Shown: positions 36,541 to 48,363, counted from the stretch's first letter. The stretch is 64,000 nt of DNA from CAVSRC01 sp963743015 (GCA_963743015.1 CAVUOD010000020.1:1-64000), one strand, 5' to 3'. The notes: generated by a model not told the origin, from the sequence alone. Made by a program: numbers and translations.

Positions 36541-37239
36541 GTGAAATCCGCTCTTGTCATCTTTCCCGGCTCCAACCGCGACCGCGACATGATCGCGGCG
36601 CTGGAGAAGGTCACCGGCAGCCGGCCGGCGATCGCCTGGCATGCCGACAGCGACATGCCGCCGGTCGACCTGATCGTGCTCCCCGGCGGCTTCTCCTACG
36701 GCGATTATCTCCGCTCCGGCGCCATCGCCGCACGCGCCCCGGTCATGCGCACCGTGGCCGAGCGGGCCGAAGCCGGCGTGCCGGTGCTCGGCATCTGCAA
36801 CGGCTTCCAGATCCTTTGCGAAGCCGGGCTCCTGCCCGGCGTGCTGATGCGCAATGCCAGCCTGCGCTTCATCTGCCGCGAGGTGCATCTCAGCGTCGAG
36901 ACCACCGAGGCGCTGTTCACCGGCCGCTACCGCAAGGGCCAGGTATTGCGCTGCCCGGTCGCCCATGGCGACGGCAACTACCGCTGCGACGACGACACGC
37001 TGGCGCGCCTCAATGGCGAGGACCGGGTCGCCTTCCGCTATGTCGACGCCACCGGCGCGCGCACCGCCGCCGGCAACCCGAACGGGTCCGTCGACGACAT
37101 CGCCGGCATTCTGAACGCGCGCCGCAACGTGCTCGGCATGATGCCTCACCCCGAAGACCTGATCGAAGAGGCACAGGGCGGCAGCGATGGCCGCGGCCTG
37201 TTCGAAAGCCTCGTCGACGCGCTAGCGAGAGCCGCATGA
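36541..37239 (+). CDS. purQ: FGAM synthetase glutaminase subunit PurQ
   Basis: A 232-residue class I glutamine amidotransferase starting at a GTG at 36541. KSALVIFPGSNRDRDM opens it; GVPVLGICNGFQILCEAGLLPG carries the nucleophile Cys, and NVLGMMPHPEDLIEE carries the His and Glu of the triad. It supplies ammonia to PurL. Its stop overlaps the lipoprotein gene by four bases. Confidence 0.95.
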   Translation: MKSALVIFPGSNRDRDMIAALEKVTGSRPAIAWHADSDMPPVDLIVLPGGFSYGDYLRSGAIAARAPVMRTVAERAEAGVPVLGICNGFQILCEAGLLPGVLMRNASLRFICREVHLSVETTEALFTGRYRKGQVLRCPVAHGDGNYRCDDDTLARLNGEDRVAFRYVDATGARTAAGNPNGSVDDIAGILNARRNVLGMMPHPEDLIEEAQGGSDGRGLFESLVDALARAA

Positions 37240-37627
37240 CCAAGCACCGCCCCCTCCTCGCCGGTCTCGCCCTTGTCGCGCTGACCGCCCTCTCCGGCTG
37301 CCAGACGGGCGGCGGCAGCGCCGGCACCGCCGATTTCTCCAACGAGGCCTACAATCTGTCGGTCAAGCTTGCCGACACCATCGGCCGCTGCTGGTTCGCG
37401 CCCGGCGAGACCATGCTTTCGGGCTACGTCTACACGCCCGAGCGCAACGCCGCCGTATCGCGCATCCTGATTGTCAGGAAGGACAATCCCACCGGCCTGC
37501 CGGGGCTGGTGGTGCAGCCGGTGAACGGCTCCAGCGCCACGGTCTATGGTCCGCTGGCCGAGGGGCCGAACGGCCCCCGCATCCGCGCCGACGTCGCGCG
37601 CTGGGCCAAGGGCGCAACGGGGTGCAC

Positions 37628-37631
<4 letters not shown>
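37236..37631 (+). CDS. Small lipoprotein encoded between purQ and purL
   Basis: A 131-residue protein with a lipoprotein signal: MTKHRPLLAGLALVALTALSGC, lipobox LSGC, so anchored in a membrane after processing. The mature part (NEAYNLSVKLADTIGRCWFAPGE, YVYTPERNAAVSRILIVRKDNPTGLP) resembles an unnamed Rhizobiales family that I cannot assign a function. Both ends overlap neighbours by four bases (ATGA with purQ, ATGA with purL), so it is firmly coupled to purine-gene translation. An envelope function inside this operon is unexpected. Confidence 0.82.
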
Positions 37632-39841
<2,210 letters not shown>

Positions 39842-39871
39842 CACCGGCGGCGGCCGGCAAGGAGGCCGACC

Positions 39872-40105
39872 ATGGCGATGAACGCCAGTGACATCGAGGC
39901 CCTGATCAAGGCCGCCTTGCCGGATGCACGGGTCGTCATCCGCGACCTCGCCGGCGATGGCGATCACTATGCCGCCGAGGTTGTCTCTGAGGCATTTCGG
40001 GGAAAAAGCCGCGTGCAGCAGCACCAGCTTGTTTATGACGCGCTGAAGGGGAAAATGGGCGGCGTGCTGCACGCGCTGGCGCTGCAGACCAGTGCCCCTG
40101 ACTAG
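39872..40105 (+). CDS. BolA-family protein (YrbA/BolA2 type)
   Basis: A 77-residue BolA protein with the family core VVIRDLAGDGDHYAAEVVSEAFRGKSRVQQHQLVYDALKGKMGGVLHALALQT; the conserved His in QQHQLVY and H near DGDH are the ligands expected in BolA-glutaredoxin [2Fe-2S] pairs. It is 30 bp after purL and 646 bp before the CGFS glutaredoxin gene, its usual partner in iron-sulfur handling. Confidence 0.92.
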   Translation: MAMNASDIEALIKAALPDARVVIRDLAGDGDHYAAEVVSEAFRGKSRVQQHQLVYDALKGKMGGVLHALALQTSAPD

Positions 40106-40120
40106 TCGGTGTCCATTGCC

Positions 40121-40585
40121 ATGGATGCACCCGCAACCGGCATCCGCATCATCCCGCCCCTGCTCTTTCTGGCGATGTTCCTGCTTGCCTGGGGCGTCCA
40201 CTGGCTGTCACCCCTCAGCCTGGGTCTGCCGTTCTGGCCGCGCGTGATCGTCGGCCTTCTGGTGACGCTGGCGGCGCTCGCCGCCTTCCTCCACCTGCTG
40301 TTCGCTTTCCGGCGCGTCGGCGCTTCCTATGAAACGATCAGCCTGCCGAAGACGCTGGTCACCAGCGGGCTCTACCGCTGGTCGCGCAATCCCGGCTACG
40401 TCGACCTCGTCGTGCTCGGCATCGGCATAGCCATCGGCTTCGACAACATGTGGATCATCTTCCTCATGATCCCGGCGATCATCATCGTGCGGCAGGAGGC
40501 GGTCCTCAAGGAGGAGGCCCTCCTGGAGGAGGCATTCGGCGAGGAATACCGCCAATACAAGGCCCGGGTCCGGCGCTGGCTGTGA
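40121..40585 (+). CDS. Isoprenylcysteine carboxyl methyltransferase-family membrane protein
   Basis: About 154 residues with four hydrophobic segments and the ICMT/PEMT-type motif block LVTSGLYRWSRNPGYVDLVVLGIGIAIGF followed by EEALLEEAFGEEYRQYKARVRRWL. The S-adenosylmethionine site of this superfamily maps to the R-N-P-G-Y and E-E-Y segments. Bacterial members methylate lipids or unknown small molecules. An in-frame GTG at 40109 is an alternative start. It sits between bolA and grxD without clear functional link. Confidence 0.85.
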   Translation: MDAPATGIRIIPPLLFLAMFLLAWGVHWLSPLSLGLPFWPRVIVGLLVTLAALAAFLHLLFAFRRVGASYETISLPKTLVTSGLYRWSRNPGYVDLVVLGIGIAIGFDNMWIIFLMIPAIIIVRQEAVLKEEALLEEAFGEEYRQYKARVRRWL

Positions 40586-40750
40586 AGCGCGGTTATCGGC
40601 TCACCGGACCACCGGCAGAGCAAGGAATTCCCGTTCCGGCCATTTCCCGGCAACGGCCTTCTCCTGTGCTGCATTGCAAAATCCTGCGCGCTCCCTATCC
40701 TTGTTCCAAACACGGCCATTGGTGGCCGTCGGCAAACCGGAGAATTCGGC

Positions 40751-41098
<348 letters not shown>

Positions 41099-41115
41099 GC
41101 CGACAGCGGCCGACC

Positions 41116-41225
41116 GTGGTCGCCGTCCTCGCCATTGCCACGCTGATCGACTTGGCGCTCGCCGCGCTGCTCGTCGGCGTGTCCGGCTTCATCCTCGAAG
41201 GCGTCAACAACACCGGGCCCGACAT
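41116..41225 (+). repeat. Direct repeat, copy A
   Basis: The first 110 bases of this gene align without gaps to 45624-45733, with 15 mismatches by hand count. A perfect 34-base block lies at 41177-41210 (matching 45685-45718). The two copies are in the same orientation and bracket about 4.4 kb containing the autotransporter and LuxR genes. Confidence 0.8.
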
Positions 41226-41394
41226 GCCGGCGGCGGCACTGCTGGTCGGTTTCGTTCTGCTGTGCGTCGCGGCGCCCGTCGCGGCGTGGTGGGGGCGCAG
41301 CCGAACTTGGCGCCCCGCATCACTTGTCGGCCTGGCCTACGCGCCACCCGCGATTGCCGCCCTGGTCCTGCTTGCCGAGCCCTATTTCGCCTGA
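41116..41394 (+). CDS. Small three-helix membrane protein (copy A of a duplicated gene)
   Basis: A 92-residue protein starting at a GTG at 41116, 17 bp after grxD, with three hydrophobic helices separated by the loop GFILEGVNNTGPDMP. It has a close paralogue at 45624; the first 110 codon-aligned bases are about 86% identical, including a perfect 34-bp match. I do not recognise the family. Both copies sit next to, and point the same way around, the autotransporter/LuxR insert. Protein-level similarity extends over the whole length, weakening after the second helix. Confidence 0.72.
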   Translation: MVAVLAIATLIDLALAALLVGVSGFILEGVNNTGPDMPAAALLVGFVLLCVAAPVAAWWGRSRTWRPASLVGLAYAPPAIAALVLLAEPYFA

Positions 41395-41397
41395 TCC

Positions 41398-44300
41398 CTA
41401 GAAGCCGACCGTCACGCGCCCCAGCACAGCGTGATCCTGGAGGCCGCTGCCGATCGCCCCGGAATAGCTGAGCCGGCCAACGGCCCGCGGCCCGAGCGCC
41501 GCATCGAGGCCAAGGTCGAGCTTGAGCACGTCCGCCGCCCGCGGCGTGCCGGCAACGGTGAACGGCGTGCCACCCGCGAAAGCGAGGTCCGAGGTCGGCG
41601 CGAGCCCGCCGAAGGCATGTTGCCAGGCAATGGCGCCGGTGAGCCGCGCCGAAGTACCGCCGAGGCCGATCGGCTTGTCGAAACGCAACCCGAGCGTCGT
41701 CAGGGTCGTTGACGCGCGGCTGGCGGCGGAACTCAGCGCCGCTGCCCCGCCCTGCTCGCTGAAGCCGTCGACGTCGACGCCCACCCAGGCCGCCCCCGCA
41801 TAAGGGTTCGAGCACCGTGTCGCCGAGGCGAACGGGCCTTGCGACCTCGCCAAAGACCTGGGCCGTGCGTGCGCCATAGTCCGCCGTCAGCGTGTCGGTG
41901 AATCCCGGGAAGGCAACATTGCGCCGGGTTGCGACCTCTTGCCAGGCGACAGCCGCGCCGGCACGGGCCTTGACCACGCCGCCGTCAAAGCCACCGTAGA
42001 CGGCAAGGTGGTAGCCACCGACCGAAGCGGTCGACGCGCGCGCCGGCTCGGCCAGCGATGTGACATCGACGCCGGTCGCGGCACCAAGACGCCACCCGTT
42101 TTCGCCGGTCCAGTCGCCGCCGGCAAAGAACCCGCCAAGCTGACGGTCGAGGCCGGCCGCATTGCCGTCGCCGGAGAGCGTGGCGTTGCTGCCGAAGACC
42201 TGCGCCCAGGCCGAAAAGCCGCCGCCGTCCGGCGTACCGGGCCACGGCGGGCGCACCGTCGAGCGATCCCGTTCGGCATAGGCGAGCGGCGTCGGCTGGA
42301 ACAGCGCCGGATCGAGCCGTGTCGCCCAGCCGGCCGAGCGTCGCCTCGCGCAAGAAGCGCGACTGGTCGAGCAGCGCGCCCTTTAGCGTGGCGTGGATCT
42401 CGCCGGAGAGCAGGTCGAAGGCGGCGCGCGCCGTCGGCGCATCCAGCGCCACGACGGCGTCATAGACCCCGTTGCCGGGCCCGAGCGCCTGCACACCGCC
42501 GGCGGCGGCCTTCTGGTTCGGCGTCTCGGCGACCGAGGCGAAATCGGCGACCGTCGTGACATCGAGCAAGACTTGCTTCGCCGATGCCGTAGTCGAGGGC
42601 GAAATCGAGGAAGGCCGAATTGTCGATGATGCCGGCGAACGTGTCGGTGATCGGCGCCCCGGCGACAAGGATCTGGTAGGGTCCCGCGCCGGTGTAATCC
42701 CCAGCCGCGGGCAGCACCTTCACCTGGGCGGTCGAGTTGATGGTGACCGGCCCGGTCGCGTGGACGAGGTCGGACGTCGTCGGGTTGATCTCGACCTCGT
42801 AGATCGATCCGGCATCGAAAGCGGCGGTGCCGACATGAAGCGTGTCGATGGAGTTGCCGGGCGCGATGGTGCCGCTCGTCGTAAACGACTTGATCGTGCC
42901 GCCGCCGCCAAGCGTGGCCCCCGCCTCGACGACGAAGTCGGTGCTTGTCATCGACCCGTTGACGGAAAGCTTGCCGTCCTGGACGTCGAAGGTGCCGTCG
43001 ATGCCAGTGCCGGCTGTCCCTTCGAGTATCCATGTGCCGGCGCCCTTCTTCACGCCGGCCTCGAAGTTGGTGACCGTGTTGGCGTCGAAGTCGAAGACGC
43101 CGCTGGTATTGGCCGCGCCGTCCAGGGCGAACGTGTCGGTCTCAGGATTGCCGCCGGCGTCCGTGCCACCGTCGATCCCACCCGTGATCGAATACGTCGG
43201 AAACAGCGTGATCGTATCGGCGCCGTCATTCAGATCGATGGCGGTCCCGGCGTTGCCGCGCGTGACCGTGCCCTTGATGACGAGGTCGTCGATGACCTCG
43301 GGATAGCCGCAGCAGCCGTCGTCCTGGCTGTAGCCAAGGCATTGCTCTGGGCGGACAGAGAGCCGCCTTCCTCCACGGTCACGTGGGCGTGCAGCGGCGT
43401 GACCGGGCCGCCGCCGGGGGTGCCGTGATGAAGATCGCGCGGCCGCTGCCAAGGTTCTCCACCCGGCCAGCAATGTCGATGGTGAATTGGTCGTTGCCGG
43501 TGGACGTATGGGGTCTGGCGGAAATGGTGGACGTAGCCGGGCCGGCGTGAACGGTAATCTTGCCAGTCGCGCCGACTGTTATGTTGTCGCCGGTGCCGGC
43601 GAGTATTCCGGCCCGCCTTGAACGCGTCGATCAGCCCGTCGACCACGATGGTCGCGTTGGAAAGGCCGGTCGTCGTGTAGGTCGTCGATGCCAGGGCCGC
43701 CTGCGGCGGAGACTTCCGCCGGGAAGATTGTTGCCGGTGAGGATTTGGCCGCCCTGCTTCAGCCAGACAAAGGCGTTCGCGCCGACCGAGACGCCGCTCC
43801 ATGATGACGCCGTTGCCACCCGCGCCGGTCGAGTTGATCGGTGCCGGCGACCTCGACATGGGCGTCGTCGCCAAGATGGATCGCGCCGAATGGCCGAGGC
43901 CGTTGACGGTGACGGTACTGCCAGCATCCATGGTGACGTTAACGCCGGTCGCGAAAGATCCGTCGATCGCCGCGCCGTATCTGCTGCATCGGTGGTGATC
44001 GCCCCGGTCGCGCCGAGGGTAAGGTTGTCGTAGTCGCCAACCCATACGCCTTCGCCGCTTGATCCGGTGGCGTGGATCGTGCCATCGATCTGGTACGTGT
44101 TCCCGCCTTCATCGCCCGTCGAGGCCGCGGTTATTGGTGCTGCCGCTGGTGGTGATCAGGCCGGCGCTGCTGATCGTGATGAGTGCATTGGAGAAACCTG
44201 TCGAACCGGCACCCGAGTCGGTCCGGTGATGGCGCCTTGGCTCGAGATCGACCGTCGAGGGTGACGATCGAACTGTCGCCCATGAGGATGGCATAGTTGT

Positions 44301-44688
44301 TGGCGATCGCGGCATTGCCGGTGGTCGTACCGCCCTGAAGCCGGATGTCGGCATCGGCGCCGAGCGAGATCGACGGCCCCGCCGCCGGCGTAATCGAGCC
44401 TCCGGTCAAAAGGTTGAGCGTGACGTTCGTGCTGGCGGCGGCGATGACCCCGCTGGTGTTGGCGCCATCGCAGTCGTCGGTCGCATTGCTGGCAGGAGCG
44501 CTCGTGCATGCGGCTTCCGCCGTCTGCGGGCTGCCCGCGAGCAGGGCGATCAGAGCGCCGATCGCAGCGATGGGCATCAAGGACGGGAGGAAGCGCCACG
44601 CCCCCGCGAGAGCCCGCGAAGCAACTCGCACGATGAACGCAACCGCAACCTCAGCTACGCACGTTAACGGTCCGAACTCGTACGCCAC
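41398..44688 (-). pseudogene. Autotransporter with C-terminal beta-barrel, many frame breaks
   Basis: Fragments in all three minus-strand frames assemble into one autotransporter of about 1,090 residues. The N-terminus has a long signal sequence ending SPQTAEA. A glycine/threonine-rich passenger follows (FDVQDGKLSVNGSMTSTDF, TSGTIAPGNSIDTLHVG, a hallmark of pertactin-like passengers). The barrel opens FSAWAQVFGSNATLSG, ending in a terminal Phe (VLGRVTVGF). Clear breaks occur near 41803, 42318, 42585, 43340 and 43420; more lie upstream. Several are explained by one extra base. Start may be the GTG at 44688 or the Met codon at 44577. Either decay or sequence error. Confidence 0.8.
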
Positions 44689-44745
44689 GCCCCACCCCCC
44701 TTAACCCACCTAACGCGACCGTATCGGCGGGGTGACGGGGCCGCA

Positions 44746-44763
44746 CCTATCCGATCAGATAGG
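44746..44763. promoter_or_regulatory. Lux-box-like palindrome upstream of the autotransporter
   Basis: CCTATC (44746-44751) and GATAGG (44758-44763) are perfect inverted half-sites around CGATCA, and 16 of the 18 bases fit a full dyad. It contains CT-N12-AG, the core consensus of LuxR-family (las/rhl) boxes. It lies 24 bp after the stop of the solo LuxR gene and 57 bp before the GTG start of the autotransporter, as expected for a promoter-proximal operator. Binding is inferred. Confidence 0.6.
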
Positions 44764-44786
44764 CGGGCGGCGGGATGGTGAGCCGG

Positions 44787-45515
44787 TCAGATGACGCCGT
44801 GGAGCGTGAGGATTGCCACGGCCTGCACGCGGGAACGGACCTTCAGCTTCTTCTTCACCTGCTCGATGTGGAAATGGGCCGTGGCCTCGGTGATCCCAAG
44901 AAGCTGGCCGATCTCCCAATCGGTCTTGCCGGCCGCCGCCCACTGGGCGCACTCGATTTCTCGCGCGCTCAGTGCGGGCACGGCAGACGGCTCGGCGCCG
45001 AAGCCGACGGCAAGCCGGCAACGCTCGTGCAGGCTCCGTCCAATCATCTCCAGCACGGCGCGATCGGCCGGCTCAAGTTCGATGCGTTGCTTGGCCGCAA
45101 GGCTGACGATCCCCTCGAAGCCGCCCGGGCCGCGGATCGGGGTTACGAACCCGTCGATCCAGCCATGCGCGCGGGTCGCTTCGAAGAACTCATTGGCCGT
45201 AGGAAGCGAGAAGATCGCCGGGTCCAACTCGTTCCACAGGAACGGCCGCATACGCTGACGCGACTCGGCGACAATGAAGTCGCGCGGGAAATAGTCGTGC
45301 GCCGTATAAAAGGCGCGCCAGTCGGCCGGCCAGTTGTTGAAGAAGAAGCGGTACCGCCGCTCCTTGCCGACGCCCGCCCAGCAGCCGCCGGCGCAGCAAT
45401 CGAAGCCGAATACGCGAATGAGGGCCTGGAACTCATCGATAAGGCCGGTGATCTCCGCATCGCTGGCGCAGCGCGCGACAAACTCCATCCCGACAGCGGA
45501 TCGTGGCTGTGGCAT
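44787..45515 (-). CDS. Solo LuxR-family regulator with autoinducer-binding domain
   Basis: About 242 residues (a Met at 45488 would shorten it by nine). The N-terminal half is an autoinducer-binding domain: DWRAFYTAHDYFPRDF gives the Trp and Tyr of the acyl-homoserine-lactone pocket (residues 66 and 70), the Asp at 79 is followed by Phe where Pro is usual, and PFLWNE gives the second Trp (94). GFVTPIRGPGG and the C-terminal LuxR helix-turn-helix (LSAREIECAQWAAAGKTDWEIGQLLGITEATAHFHI) follow. No luxI-like synthase is in the window. It points toward the autotransporter, 98 bp away. Confidence 0.88.
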   Translation of the reverse strand: MPQPRSAVGMEFVARCASDAEITGLIDEFQALIRVFGFDCCAGGCWAGVGKERRYRFFFNNWPADWRAFYTAHDYFPRDFIVAESRQRMRPFLWNELDPAIFSLPTANEFFEATRAHGWIDGFVTPIRGPGGFEGIVSLAAKQRIELEPADRAVLEMIGRSLHERCRLAVGFGAEPSAVPALSAREIECAQWAAAGKTDWEIGQLLGITEATAHFHIEQVKKKLKVRSRVQAVAILTLHGVI

Positions 45516-45623
45516 TCGGAAGTACCGATCTCTTTGGACAGGACGCCGAAACGAAAGAGCGTGAAGCGACAATACGAGCGCTTGACAGTATTCTCAAGGA
45601 TACCGGGCGCGGGAGGTTCTGTC

Positions 45624-45733
45624 GTGGTTGCCATTCTCATTGTCGCCACGCTGACCGACTGGGCGCTCGCTGCCCTGCTCGTCAGCGTGTCCGGCTTCAT
45701 CCTCGAAGGCGTCAACAATACCGGGCCCGAGAT
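45624..45733 (+). repeat. Direct repeat, copy B
   Basis: Same-orientation partner of 41116-41225, about 86% identical without gaps, with a perfect 34-base block at 45685-45718. Together the two repeats bracket the autotransporter/LuxR insert. Confidence 0.8.
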
Positions 45734-45908
45734 GCCGGCCACCGTGCTTCTGGTCGGCTTCGTCGTCCTCGCACTTGCCGCGCCGGTGGCGGCCTGGGTG
45801 ATGCGTCACCGCGGCAGCCCCGCCGGCCTGTTCCTTTCCTTCGCCTGTGCGCCGATCGTCATTGCCGGAGCGACCCTGTTGCTCGAACCGCTCTTCGCAC
45901 CGCCCTAG
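45624..45908 (+). CDS. Small three-helix membrane protein (copy B of the duplicated gene)
   Basis: A 94-residue protein starting at a GTG at 45624, with GGAGG nine bases upstream. Like copy A it has the loop GFILEGVNNTGPEMP between helices one and two and an acidic-poor C-terminus (LLLEPLFAPP). The second half is more diverged than the first, so the pair is not a very recent duplicate. It is divergent from the LuxR gene and shares with it the 45516-45623 intergenic region. It ends at a bidirectional terminator before rpsD. Function unknown. Confidence 0.72.
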   Translation: MVAILIVATLTDWALAALLVSVSGFILEGVNNTGPEMPATVLLVGFVVLALAAPVAAWVMRHRGSPAGLFLSFACAPIVIAGATLLLEPLFAPP

Positions 45909-45917
45909 CACCAACGA

Positions 45918-45944
45918 AAAAGGCCGCCCGAGAGGCGGCCTTTT
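45918..45944. terminator. Bidirectional terminator between copy B and rpsD
   Basis: AAAAGGCCGCC (45918-45928) pairs with GGCGGCCTTTT (45934-45944) around CGAGA. Each side has a T-run on its own strand, so it ends both the small membrane-protein transcript and the convergent rpsD transcript. Confidence 0.88.
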
Positions 45945-45970
45945 GAATTCCAGGGAGGCGTCGACGCGGC

Positions 45971-46588
45971 TCAGCGCGAGTAGAACTCGACCACCAGGTG
46001 CGGCTCCATGTGCACCGGATAGGGCACCTCGGACAGCGACGGCAAGCGCACGAAGGTCGCCGTCATCTTGTTGTGGTCGGCGTCGACATATTCCGGCACG
46101 TCGCGCTCGGGCAGCTGGGTGGCTTCCAGAACCAAAGCGAGCTGCTTGGAGGCGTCCTTCACCTCGATCACGTCGCCCGGCTTGCAGCGATAGCTCGGAA
46201 TGTTGACGCGCGCGCCGTTCACCTTGATGTGGCCGTGGTTGATGAACTGGCGGGCGGCGAACACGGTCGGCACGAACTTGGCGCGATAGACGATCGCGTC
46301 GAGCCGGCTCTCGAGCAGGCCGACCAGATGCTCCGAGGTGTCGCCGGTGCGGCGGATGGCCTCGTAATAGGTGTTCTTGAACTGCTTCTCGGAAATGTTG
46401 CCGTAATAGCCCTTGAGCTTCTGCTTGGCGCGCAGCTGGGTGCCGAAGTCGGACACCTTGCCCTTGCGCCGCTGGCCATGCTGGCCGGGGCCATATTCGC
46501 GGCGGTTCACCGGGCTCTTGGTCCGGCCCCAGATGTTCTCGCCGTGGCGGCGGTCGATCTTGTATTTCGCCGAAGCGCGCTTTGTCAT
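45971..46588 (-). CDS. rpsD: 30S ribosomal protein S4
   Basis: A 205-residue S4, the 16S rRNA primary binder and assembly initiator. N-terminal MTKRASAKYKIDRRHGENIWGRTKSP, the RREYGPGQHGQRRKGKVSDFG block and the S4 RNA-binding fold with QFINHGHIKVNGARVNIPSYRCKPGDVI are present; it ends VVEFYSR as usual. Cys zinc ligands are absent, as in most alphaproteobacterial S4. It is the first core gene after the accessory insert. Confidence 0.97.
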   Translation of the reverse strand: MTKRASAKYKIDRRHGENIWGRTKSPVNRREYGPGQHGQRRKGKVSDFGTQLRAKQKLKGYYGNISEKQFKNTYYEAIRRTGDTSEHLVGLLESRLDAIVYRAKFVPTVFAARQFINHGHIKVNGARVNIPSYRCKPGDVIEVKDASKQLALVLEATQLPERDVPEYVDADHNKMTATFVRLPSLSEVPYPVHMEPHLVVEFYSR

Positions 46589-46768
46589 CGCATAATCCCT
46601 TCACGAACGGGGTTAGGCGCCCTCCTCTGCCGGCCCTCCTAAGGGCCCGCCGACAGGGGCAAAGGGGGTAAGCGTCCCTTTGACCCCACGGGTCGCATGC
46701 AAAATGCCGCGTCCGGCCGACGGCCGGGGACGCGGGCGGCTGGGTCTTACCGGGCCGCCCGGCTCCTG

Positions 46769-47542
46769 TCAAACCGGGACGAGGCCGATATCGGCAAGCA
46801 GCGGCACCAGGGCGGCCGGCCAGGCCTTGCCCGAGGTCAGCCAAGCCTGCCCGCCGCCCGGCCCCTCATGGGCGGTGGCGCCGAGCACGACCGCCGCCCG
46901 GCGCGCGATCGCCGGGGCCGGGTCGATCCAGGTGACCGGCCACGGCGCCAGCCGCTGGAAGGCATCGGCGAGAAACGGGTAATGGGTGCAGGCAAGCACG
47001 ACGACGTCGGTGCGCGCGCCCGACCGCTCAACGAAGGCCGGTGCGATTTCGGCCGCAATCGCCGCATCGTCCACCGGCTCGCCGCGCATATGGGCCTCCG
47101 CCAGAAGCGCCAGCCTGGCCGAGCCGACCAGTTGCACGTCGCAGTGGTCCGCGAACGTGCGGATGAGGTCACGGGTATAGTCGCGTTGGATGGTGCCGGC
47201 CGTGGCGAGCACACTGACGCAGCCGGAGCGCGTCTCGCCCGCGGCCGGCTTGATCGCCGGCACCGTGCCGACGATCGGCAGGCTGTGACGGGCGCGCAAC
47301 GGCGGCAGCACCAGCGTCGAGGCGGTATTGCAGGCGATCACCACGGCGTCGGGTGCGTGGCGCGCGATGCGCTCGCCAATCAGAGCGACGACATGGTCGG
47401 TGAGAGCCGCCTCCTGCCAGTCGCCATAGGGAAAACCGGCATCGTCGGCGACATAGTCGATTGCTGCGCCGGGCAGCACGCGCCGGATCTCGCGGGCAAC
47501 CGACAGGCCGCCAATGCCGGAATCGAAGACCAGCAGCTTCAC
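46769..47542 (-). CDS. murI: Glutamate racemase
   Basis: A 257-residue cofactor-independent racemase making D-glutamate for peptidoglycan. The two catalytic Cys motifs are VVIACNTAST and VVVLACTHYPF; VFDSGIGGLSV and DDAGFPYG open the active site. GTG start at 47542 overlaps the stop of the trmJ-like gene (GTGA). There are 180 bp to rpsD without features I can identify. Confidence 0.94.
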   Translation of the reverse strand: MKLLVFDSGIGGLSVAREIRRVLPGAAIDYVADDAGFPYGDWQEAALTDHVVALIGERIARHAPDAVVIACNTASTLVLPPLRARHSLPIVGTVPAIKPAAGETRSGCVSVLATAGTIQRDYTRDLIRTFADHCDVQLVGSARLALLAEAHMRGEPVDDAAIAAEIAPAFVERSGARTDVVVLACTHYPFLADAFQRLAPWPVTWIDPAPAIARRAAVVLGATAHEGPGGGQAWLTSGKAWPAALVPLLADIGLVPV

Positions 47543-48363
47543 GCGCCGCCCTCGTCGTCTGCCGTGCGCTCGGTGCTGACCGTGCCGTCGGCGAGCACAT
47601 GCGGCCGAACCGGCCGCCGGTCGAGCGCCGCGATCATGCCGCGCAGCGTGCGCACCTCCTGCTCGGAGAGGCCCGCCCGCTGCAGCATGGCGCGCAGCGC
47701 CAGCACCATGTGGCCGCGCTTCTCCGGCGGGCGGAAGAAAGCGGCCCGGTCGAGCGCCCCTTCCAGATGCTCGAACATGCGCACCAGATCCGCCTTGGCG
47801 GCCGGCGGCGCCACCTCGCCGGCGAACGGCACGCTCGCCGCCTCGTCGGCAAAGCCCGACACGCGCCACTCATAGGCGACCACGATCACCGCCTGGGCAA
47901 TGTTGAGCGAGGAGAAGGTCGGATCGACCGGCAGAGTGAGGATGGCGTCGGCCAAGGCCACCTCCTCATTGGTGAGCCCGCTGCGCTCGCGTCCGAAGAG
48001 GACGCCGGCTCGCGTGCCCGCGGCGATCTGAGCCCGCATCGCGGCGGCTGCTGCGCGCGGCCCGACCACCGCCTTGGCCACCTCGCGCGAGCGGGCGGTC
48101 GTGGCCAGCAGATAGCCGAGGTCGGCGACCGCCTCCTCCACCGTCTCGAAGACGCGGGCGGTGTCGACGACCGGCGCGCGGCTCGACGCCGCGATCGCCT
48201 TCTCGTTCGGCCAGCCCTCGCGTGGATTGACGATGCGGAGGTCGGTCAGGCCGAAATTGGCCATGGCACGGGCCGCCGTGCCGATATTCTCGCCGAGCTG
48301 CGGCGCGACCAGCACGATTGCCGGCCCGGTCGATTCCGGCGGATTCTGGGGATGGTCCTGCAT
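47539..48363 (-). CDS. trmJ: TrmJ-like tRNA 2'-O-methyltransferase
   Basis: A 274-residue SPOUT methyltransferase. It opens with PAIVLVAPQLGENIGTAARAMANFGLTDLRIV (motif 1); GVLFGRERSGLTNEEVALADAIL and SLNIAQAVIVVAYEW are the trefoil-knot motifs binding S-adenosylmethionine. The C-terminal helical extension (LVRMFEHLEGALDRAAFFRPPEKRGHMVLALRAML) distinguishes TrmJ from other SpoU proteins. Likely target: ribose methylation at position 32 of tRNA. Coupled to murI. Confidence 0.88.
   Translation of the reverse strand: MQDHPQNPPESTGPAIVLVAPQLGENIGTAARAMANFGLTDLRIVNPREGWPNEKAIAASSRAPVVDTARVFETVEEAVADLGYLLATTARSREVAKAVVGPRAAAAAMRAQIAAGTRAGVLFGRERSGLTNEEVALADAILTLPVDPTFSSLNIAQAVIVVAYEWRVSGFADEAASVPFAGEVAPPAAKADLVRMFEHLEGALDRAAFFRPPEKRGHMVLALRAMLQRAGLSEQEVRTLRGMIAALDRRPVRPHVLADGTVSTERTADDEGGA

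Noticed and set aside
40712..40729. A 7-bp perfect hairpin 22 bases before grxD
   Set aside because: Too short to call a riboswitch or terminator, and no known element matches.
45571..45592. AATAC-N12-GTATT between the LuxR gene and copy B
   Set aside because: Five-base arms with a 12-base spacer are likely by chance, and it does not match the lux-box-like site.
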